DNA of 10,451 nucleotides, taken from NCBI GenBank assembly GCA_964444115.1, contig CAYUFT010000077.1, positions 1 to 10,451 on the forward strand. Reading direction: 5' to 3'. The notes under the pieces were generated by a model. It was not told the DNA's origin and ran no database searches. It worked only from the letters and a program-made list of their open reading frames with translations. Numbering within the stretch: the first letter of the stretch is position 1; each line of letters begins with the position of its first letter. Origin of the DNA: UBA349 sp964444115 (GTDB taxonomy: Archaea > Methanobacteriota > Methanobacteria > Methanobacteriales > Methanobacteriaceae). This document shows positions 5,318 to 10,451 of the stretch, piece after piece. The position numbers and the translations under genes were made by a program.

Positions 5318-7533
5318 TTATTGAATTCTATTTCTTTGAAAGTCACTCTAAATTCAGTACCCTCTGTTGTATCAAGTTCCACCGTGCCATCAATCTGATC
5401 AGTCAAACTATTAACAAGTTGTAGGCCAAGTGAATCCGTTTTTCTAAAATCTAAATCCTTTGGAAATCCTACGCCATTATCTGCAACACTCAATACAAAA
5501 TTACCATTTTGATGTCTGAAATCTATGTTGATTTCTCCTTTTTTGCCTTCCGGAAATCCATGTTTCAAAGAATTGGTAATTAATTCATTAACAATAAGGC
5601 CCAGTGGAATCGCAGTGTTAATATCAATCATGGCCGGCTCAACATTTAAATTAAGTTTAATCAAACTCGGATTTGAAACAATGGAATGATAAAGATCTAT
5701 AGCAAAAGTACGGATATACTCTCCAAAATCAATATTTTTAAGATCAGCAGAACGATATAACTTCTCATGGATTAAAGCCATAGATTTAGCCCGGTTCTGG
5801 CTTTCTCTAAACACATCAAGAGCAGCTTTATCCTTAATATATCGGGACTGAATATTCAGTAAACTTGAAATAACCATTAAATTATTTTTAACCCGATGAT
5901 GTATCTCTTTTAGAAGCATTTCTTTTTCTTGTATAGACTCTTTAAGCTCTTTTTCAGTAATTTTATGCTCAGTGATATCTTGAACAGACCCATAAACCTG
6001 GAAAGGGTGGTTTTCAGTTGCAGGAGTAATTCTGATATGAATTGCCATATATCTAGTCTTACCATCCCTGCGAATAATCCTGTGTTCAAATTCCGTGCCA
6101 AAAGCAGTTTCACGGGCCTCAATGGATTTTTTTATTCCATCGGCAATAAATGAAGCATCATCTGGATGAACATAATTCTTAATATAATCTGCTATGGACA
6201 TAGAATAACCGCCTTCATCCTCAGCAGTTGTGCCTAAAATAGAATAGAATTTGTCATTGAAGGTAAACATTCCCTTTGGTAGATCAAGTTCCCAGTTAGC
6301 TAAATGAGACAGTTCCATTGCATCTGCCAGATGGATTTGACTAATTTTAAGATCTTCTTCAGCCTTTTTACGCTCATTTATATTTCTTAAAGAGCCTTCA
6401 ACTCCAATTGGTCGGTTATGTGAGTCAAAAAGGAAATGTGCATTGACAGAGGTATAAATCAGCCGGTTATTTTTGTCTTTTAATAGGAGCTCATAGTCAT
6501 TAACTTCAGTCTCGTTCTGTATGGCTTTTAATAGCTTTTTTCTATCTTCAGGATTATTATATAACAAATCCACAGATTTACCAATTAGCTCTTCCCGACT
6601 GAATTTTGAGTATCTTTTGACAGAAGGACTTATTTCAATAATTTTACCATCAATGTCTGTTTGATAAAACATGTCCTGTACATTTTCAAATATAGCCCTA
6701 TATTTTTCTTCACTTTCTCTCAGGGCTTCTTCGGATTTTTTACGATCAGTTATATCACGAGAGATTGCAAGACAGGCTTCACTTTCTTTATATTGAATTA
6801 AATGATTATTCACTTCAACAGGTATTTTTTCACCCATTTTAGTTTGATGTAGTATTTCAAAGGTGTTATGGCGATTTTCAAGGAGTATTGCTGCATTTTT
6901 AGGCATTTCAGCTCTTTTTTCAGGGGCAACAATATCTATAGGACCCATATTAAGTAACTCTTCCCTAGTATAACCTAATCTTTCACTGGCCACATTATTA
7001 ACTTCAATAAATTTCCCAGGAAAGCCATCTTCATTCATCAAATTAAGAGAGATCATATCATTAGCGTTTTGGAAGATTATGCTTAACTTCTTTTCACTAT
7101 CCTTGAGTAAATTTTCCGCTCTTTTTCGCTCAGTTATATCAATACAAAATACTGTGACACCTATAATTCCATTAGCCGTCTTTATTGGATTATATATATT
7201 TTCCCAATAATTTCGACTGAGTTCTTCTGCACCATATTCTTCAATTAAAATAAAATTTTCACCAGCTAGAGCCCGATCAAAGTTAAATTTAGCGGCCTCC
7301 CTATCTTCTGGATAAGAAATATATTCCAGCATACTTCGACCAAATTCAATTTCTACCCCCCAAATATTTTTCATGGTCGTTTTATGGGCCTGATTAAAGA
7401 AAATATAATTATAGTCACAATCAAGGGAAAAAGCAATGATATTTTCAGGCCCTTCCATAATTGAATTAAGAATTGCACTTGAATCTTTAATGCTCTTTTC
7501 CATTTTCTCAAAATCAGTTACTTTTTTAGCCAT
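5314..7533 (-). CDS. Soluble multi-PAS sensor histidine kinase (four PAS, HisKA_2, HATPase)
   Basis: A 739-residue protein with no transmembrane segment, so a cytoplasmic sensor. Four PAS domains follow one another, each closed by a DIT/NIN-E/D-RK type tail: about 15-138, 141-266, 270-391 and 395-524. The catalytic part is of the HisKA_2 class: EIHHRVKNN at 543-551 with the phosphoacceptor His (probably 546), the N-box NELITNSLKH (649-658, Asn654), the G1 box DNGVGF (685-690), and SLGLQLV (701-707). A short coiled stretch (about 525-542) joins sensor and kinase. Autophosphorylation with ATP is expected, and all core residues are present. PAS ligands cannot be predicted; no heme or flavin motif is evident. 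It is the second gene of an operon, 23 bp behind a paralogous kinase with a receiver domain, which is the most obvious phosphorylation partner. AAAGGGG before the ATG supports the start. Confidence 0.93.
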   Translation of the reverse strand: MAKKVTDFEKMEKSIKDSSAILNSIMEGPENIIAFSLDCDYNYIFFNQAHKTTMKNIWGVEIEFGRSMLEYISYPEDREAAKFNFDRALAGENFILIEEYGAEELSRNYWENIYNPIKTANGIIGVTVFCIDITERKRAENLLKDSEKKLSIIFQNANDMISLNLMNEDGFPGKFIEVNNVASERLGYTREELLNMGPIDIVAPEKRAEMPKNAAILLENRHNTFEILHQTKMGEKIPVEVNNHLIQYKESEACLAISRDITDRKKSEEALRESEEKYRAIFENVQDMFYQTDIDGKIIEISPSVKRYSKFSREELIGKSVDLLYNNPEDRKKLLKAIQNETEVNDYELLLKDKNNRLIYTSVNAHFLFDSHNRPIGVEGSLRNINERKKAEEDLKISQIHLADAMELSHLANWELDLPKGMFTFNDKFYSILGTTAEDEGGYSMSIADYIKNYVHPDDASFIADGIKKSIEARETAFGTEFEHRIIRRDGKTRYMAIHIRITPATENHPFQVYGSVQDITEHKITEKELKESIQEKEMLLKEIHHRVKNNLMVISSLLNIQSRYIKDKAALDVFRESQNRAKSMALIHEKLYRSADLKNIDFGEYIRTFAIDLYHSIVSNPSLIKLNLNVEPAMIDINTAIPLGLIVNELITNSLKHGFPEGKKGEINIDFRHQNGNFVLSVADNGVGFPKDLDFRKTDSLGLQLVNSLTDQIDGTVELDTTEGTEFRVTFKEIEFNK

Positions 7534-7540
7534 TAAATAG

Positions 7541-7547
7541 CCCCTTT
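7541..7547 (-). promoter_or_regulatory. Ribosome binding site of the second kinase gene
   Basis: Read on the - strand, AAAGGGG lies 7 nt before the ATG at 7533, inside the 23-bp gap between the two kinase genes. There is no room for a separate promoter in this gap, which supports translation from a shared message. Confidence 0.55.
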
Positions 7548-7556
7548 ATATTATTT

Positions 7557-9752
7557 TTAAATTCTTTTTTTGTATTTTAATTCATTGAATATAATTTTAA
7601 ACCGAGTTCCGCGACTTTCATCAAGTGAAATTTCACCGTCAATTTGATTAACTAAACTATTAACTAGTTGAAGGCCCAGTGATTTGGTATTTCTGAAATC
7701 TAAATTTTCAGGAAAACCTATACCATTATCACTGACAATTAACTCAAATTTATCGCCAAAAGCCTGGAGTGAGACCGTGATTTTTCCTTTTCCATTATTA
7801 GGAAACGCATGTTTAAGGCTATTAGAAACAAGTTCACTTACTATTAGACCACAAGGTATTGATGTTTCAATATTTAAGAATATATTCTCAATTTCAATGG
7901 TAAGGCTTACTTGATCTTCTTTAATATTATGTGTATAAAAAAGACCTTTAACCATACGGTGAATATATTCATCAAAATTAATCTCTGTTAAATCATCAGA
8001 TAAATATAATTTTTCATAAAGGATAGCCATGGCCTTAACACGATCCTGGCTCTCTTTTAAAACGGTGATAGTATTATCATCAGTCACATAATGGGTTTGA
8101 AGATTCAAGAGACTCGAAATGATTTGCATGTTATTTTTAACACGGTGATGTACTTCACTTATAAGAACATTTTTTTCTTTAATGATTTTTTTTAAATTAT
8201 TTTTAGTTTGATTAAGTTTTGTAACATCACGGGCGGCTGCAAACACACCCACCACATCACCAAACTCATCACGATAAACCGAAGCATTATATAAAACAGG
8301 AGTAATTTCTCCATTTTTGTGTTGAATTTTCAAAGGATAATCACATACAGAACCATCCTTAAAAACCAGTTGATAGCCTTCACGAGCTTTCTCAGGCTCA
8401 GTAAAATAATCAGAAAAATCAGAACCTATAAGTTCAGCTCTAGAATATCCAGTAACCTTCTCCGTAGCTATATTAACATCAGTGACCCCACCATCAGGAC
8501 CAATAGTAACCAATGGATCTAAACTAGCCTCAATCAAACTACGATTATAAATATTAGATAATCTTAAAGCTTCATCAGCTTTTTTACGGTCGGTAATGTC
8601 CATCCGGATACCCAAAATACGGGTTGCCTTTCCTTTCTCATCACGATCAATCCCGAATCCAAGCACACTAACCCATCTATATTTACCATCGGCATGGAGT
8701 ATTCGCGCTTCATATTCATATGAATCGAAATTCTGGATAAGAACATTCTCAATTTTTTCTTTAACATCTGCCTGATTATCAGGATGAACTCTTTTCAACC
8801 ATTCCATACGATCTCCATGGCCCTGGCGGGGTTCATATCCTAACATAGAATAGTAAACCGGTGATGCATACCAATGATCATTTTTCACATCCCAATCCCA
8901 TATTCCAATTTGAGTTGCTTCAAAGATAAGGCGCATCCTTTCTTCAGATTCTTTAATTTTCTTTTCAGACTCTTTAAGTTCAGTTATATCCCGTGCTGCT
9001 GCAAAAACACCCACCACATCACCAGAATCATCACGATAAACCGAAGCATTATATAAAACGGAAGTAACATCTCCATTTTTATGTTGAATTTTCAAAGGAT
9101 AGTCACGAACCATACTTTCCTTAAAAACCTTAGCATAACCCTCTCGAGCTTTATCAGGTTCTGTGAAATAATCCGAAAAATCAGTACCAATAAGTTCATT
9201 TCTTAAATAACCAGTAACCTTCTCTGTGGCTTTATTCACATCCATGATTTTTCCATCAGGACCAATAGTAACTAAAGGATCCAAACTAGCCTCAATCAAA
9301 CTACGATTATACAAGTTCGCAATCTTAAGCTCATTTTCAGCTTTTATACGGAGTTTTTCTTCATTCTCTCGAAGTTTATCTTCCGATTTTTTGTACAATG
9401 CAATTTCAATCGCATATTTCAATTCTAGAGGATCAAAAGGTTTTATTATATACCCATATGGTTCTGTGATTTTAGCCCTTTGAACAGTAGCTTCATCAAA
9501 ATGAGCAGTTAAGTAAATTAAAGGTATTTTAATGTCTTTAATATTAGAAGCTACTTGAATACCATCAATTTTTCCTTTAAGAGTTATATCCATTAAAATA
9601 AGATCTGGTAAAATTTTTAAAGCTTTTTCTACAGCTTCTTCACCACGAGAAGCGATATATGGAACTTCATAACCAAAAGATTCCAATTTACGCTTAATAT
9701 CCATGGCTTCTATTGCATCATCTTCTACCAAAAGAATTTTATAATTAGCCAT
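7557..9752 (-). CDS. Hybrid sensor kinase: receiver domain, three PAS, HisKA_2, HATPase
   Basis: A 731-residue soluble protein. An N-terminal receiver domain (1-122) keeps its active site: acidic residues Glu10, Asp11 and Asp12, phosphoacceptor Asp55 in LILMD, Thr82 in LTAH and Lys104 in YIIKPF. A charged coiled linker (about 122-145) leads to three PAS domains: about 146-260, a PAS_3-like one at 266-392, and about 400-514. The first and third PAS are about 80% identical. The kinase core has EVHHRVKNN (533-541), an N-box with Asn644 in SNSLKH, DNGIGF (675-680) and SLGLQLV (691-697). About half of the core residues match the downstream kinase, so the two are paralogs. A receiver at the N-terminus lets another kinase's phosphate tune this one, or lets it signal without a DNA-binding partner. 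The first gene of the operon; its ATG is preceded by a TATA-like box about 23 nt away and only a poor ribosome binding site. Confidence 0.93.
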   Translation of the reverse strand: MANYKILLVEDDAIEAMDIKRKLESFGYEVPYIASRGEEAVEKALKILPDLILMDITLKGKIDGIQVASNIKDIKIPLIYLTAHFDEATVQRAKITEPYGYIIKPFDPLELKYAIEIALYKKSEDKLRENEEKLRIKAENELKIANLYNRSLIEASLDPLVTIGPDGKIMDVNKATEKVTGYLRNELIGTDFSDYFTEPDKAREGYAKVFKESMVRDYPLKIQHKNGDVTSVLYNASVYRDDSGDVVGVFAAARDITELKESEKKIKESEERMRLIFEATQIGIWDWDVKNDHWYASPVYYSMLGYEPRQGHGDRMEWLKRVHPDNQADVKEKIENVLIQNFDSYEYEARILHADGKYRWVSVLGFGIDRDEKGKATRILGIRMDITDRKKADEALRLSNIYNRSLIEASLDPLVTIGPDGGVTDVNIATEKVTGYSRAELIGSDFSDYFTEPEKAREGYQLVFKDGSVCDYPLKIQHKNGEITPVLYNASVYRDEFGDVVGVFAAARDVTKLNQTKNNLKKIIKEKNVLISEVHHRVKNNMQIISSLLNLQTHYVTDDNTITVLKESQDRVKAMAILYEKLYLSDDLTEINFDEYIHRMVKGLFYTHNIKEDQVSLTIEIENIFLNIETSIPCGLIVSELVSNSLKHAFPNNGKGKITVSLQAFGDKFELIVSDNGIGFPENLDFRNTKSLGLQLVNSLVNQIDGEISLDESRGTRFKIIFNELKYKKRI
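8220..8555 (-). repeat. Duplicated PAS domain, downstream copy
   Basis: This 336-bp stretch encodes the third PAS domain (residues 400-511) and is a direct copy of 8982-9317, offset by 762 bp (254 codons) without indels. Hand comparison of 120 bp (8221-8340) gives 14 mismatches, near 88% identity. Stretches of 32 bp (8266-8297) and 29 bp (8521-8549) are identical to the other copy. The match includes third codon positions, so it is a DNA-level duplication. Confidence 0.85.
8982..9317 (-). repeat. Duplicated PAS domain, upstream copy
   Basis: This encodes the first PAS domain (residues 146-257) of the hybrid kinase and pairs with 8220-8555. A different PAS domain of PAS_3 type lies between the copies, so the duplicated unit may have been PAS plus neighbour, or the copy was inserted past it. 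Confidence 0.85.
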
Positions 9753-9768
9753 ATTTCCACTTTATTAC

Positions 9769-9779
9769 TTTATATTAAA
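9769..9779 (-). promoter_or_regulatory. Putative TATA box of the kinase operon
   Basis: Read on the - strand, TTTAATATAAA is centred about 22-25 nt before the ATG at 9752. If it is the box in use, transcription starts at or within a few bases of the start codon, giving a leaderless or nearly leaderless message. The only ribosome-binding-like sequence, AGTGGA, is weak. The rest of the 200-bp gap is so AT-rich that other boxes cannot be excluded. Confidence 0.35.
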
Positions 9780-9929
9780 TGTTTAATTAGTATTTTGCTA
9801 TTAAAAAATAAAATAAAATATTTTGTAATGAGTTATAGCTAAATGGATGGAGAATAAGTATTTATTTTATTTAAAAGTAGAATTTTTAAAATTATATTAC
9901 AAAAATTAGTAAATTAATTTGAAATATTT

Positions 9930-9952
9930 AAAAAAAATTTAAATTAAAAAAA
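9930..9952 (-). terminator. Double T-run terminator of the ferredoxin/MvhD-like gene
   Basis: On the - strand a run of seven T (9952-9946) directly follows the stop codon at 9953-9955, and a run of eight T (9937-9930) lies shortly after. Consecutive oligo-T tracts are typical of archaeal termination and separate this gene from the kinase operon that follows on the same strand. Confidence 0.55.
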
Positions 9953-10451
9953 TTATTTATTTTTGAGAATATCCTCATAAAAATCCTCAAACTGCTTGGC
10001 CAGTCCACGGTAGTGAGGAGCATAGGCCTTATAGAATCTTAATCTATCAGCAGGAATCCCTTCATTAGCCACAAATTCAGATAATTCTTTTATTTTGGCC
10101 TTGTGGGCCTCTAACATACATTCATCTGGATATTCAGCCATTAATATACCATCAGCCCCATGTTCATAGGCAAACATTAAGTGTTCCGGCATTATTCTAT
10201 TTATGGAAGGTATTTTGATAATACGGATGGCCTCCGGATAACTTAGCCGATTATTTCCAATGGTATCAGCAGCAGTATAGCCTACATTATCCAGGAAGGT
10301 TAGAATTCTAATTTCACCCTCTTTTTTATCTGCCAGCAGACCTTCAATTTGAGCATAAAGTTCCTGGTCATTTAATCCTTTAATTTCAATGGCATCTTCT
10401 GGACAGACCCCTGCACAGGCCCCACATCCCCTACAGGCCATGGGATCAATG
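9953..10451 (-). CDS. Ferredoxin/MvhD-like protein, C-terminal part (5' end outside window), cysteine-poor MvhD region
   Basis: The frame is open through the right edge; reading in from it the protein begins IDPMACRGCGACAGVCPEDAIEI. The ATG at 10441 lies inside this motif and is unlikely to be the start. CxxCxxCxxxCP is one complete [4Fe-4S] ferredoxin motif. About 140 residues follow with the layout of MvhD, the small iron-sulfur subunit that links F420-non-reducing hydrogenase to heterodisulfide reductase HdrA: a strand (IRILTFLDN), YTAAD, RLSYPEAIRIIKIPS, the GADGIL turn, a long helix and a RLRFYKAYAP strand. In ordinary MvhD the [2Fe-2S] ligands are Cys residues in these loops. Here FLDNVGY, PSINR and EYPDEC stand where CxxC, PCSGR and GCHxGDC are expected, leaving a single Cys. 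The protein is probably the tail of an HdrA-like or polyferredoxin-like fusion acting in electron transfer in the cytoplasm, but the region may no longer hold a cluster. Confidence 0.75.
   Translation of the reverse strand, partial: IDPMACRGCGACAGVCPEDAIEIKGLNDQELYAQIEGLLADKKEGEIRILTFLDNVGYTAADTIGNNRLSYPEAIRIIKIPSINRIMPEHLMFAYEHGADGILMAEYPDECMLEAHKAKIKELSEFVANEGIPADRLRFYKAYAPHYRGLAKQFEDFYEDILKNK

Noticed and set aside
8220..9317. Direct repeats as a possible mobile element or CRISPR-like array
   Set aside because: The two copies are in frame inside one kinase and encode PAS domains; they are a domain duplication.
10439..10441. ATG at 10441 as the true start of the ferredoxin/MvhD-like gene
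   Set aside because: The frame stays open upstream with residues IDP that normally precede the first cluster Cys, so the gene almost certainly begins outside the window.

Overview
The window looks like chromosome of a methanogenic archaeon of the Methanobacteriales, most likely Methanobacterium or a close relative. The clues are a low GC content, T-run terminators, TATA-like boxes about 25 nt ahead of starts, a transglutaminase-like domain of the kind found in pseudomurein-associated surface proteins, cytoplasmic multi-PAS histidine kinases of the HisKA_2 type, and a ferredoxin/MvhD-type protein of heterodisulfide reductase-hydrogenase chemistry. The genus is inferred from remembered family features, not from a search.

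Left part (1-1484): the C-terminal end of a transglutaminase-like surface protein with a hairpin terminator on its stop codon; a 340-bp AT-rich gap; a small, strongly basic exported protein of unknown function behind a strong ribosome binding site; then, convergently, a small SnoaL/NTF2-like protein bracketed by a 15-bp inverted repeat.

Middle (1641-5206, + strand): a NudC-type NADH pyrophosphatase with zinc ribbon and intact Nudix box, probably on a leaderless transcript; 67 bp later a Kef/CPA2-type cation:proton antiporter with C-terminal RCK (TrkA-N and TrkA-C) domains; then an acidic 142-residue protein of unknown function with a CxxC pair.

Right part (5314-10451, - strand): two large paralogous soluble sensor kinases 23 bp apart, forming an operon. 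The first (9752-7557) has a receiver domain, three PAS domains and a HisKA_2/HATPase core. The second (7533-5314) has four PAS domains and the same kind of core. No output response regulator lies in the window, so the N-terminal receiver of the first kinase is the only visible phosphoacceptor of that kind. Two PAS domains of the first kinase are a recent internal duplication, still clearly similar at DNA level. At the right edge is the C-terminal part of a ferredoxin-MvhD-like protein whose MvhD region has lost most of its usual iron-sulfur cysteines.

I see no tRNA, rRNA, CRISPR array, transposase or phage gene. Nothing here clearly forms a new multi-gene system. The points most worth following are the cysteine-poor MvhD-like domain, the kinase pair with its duplicated PAS domain, and the two proteins of unknown function.
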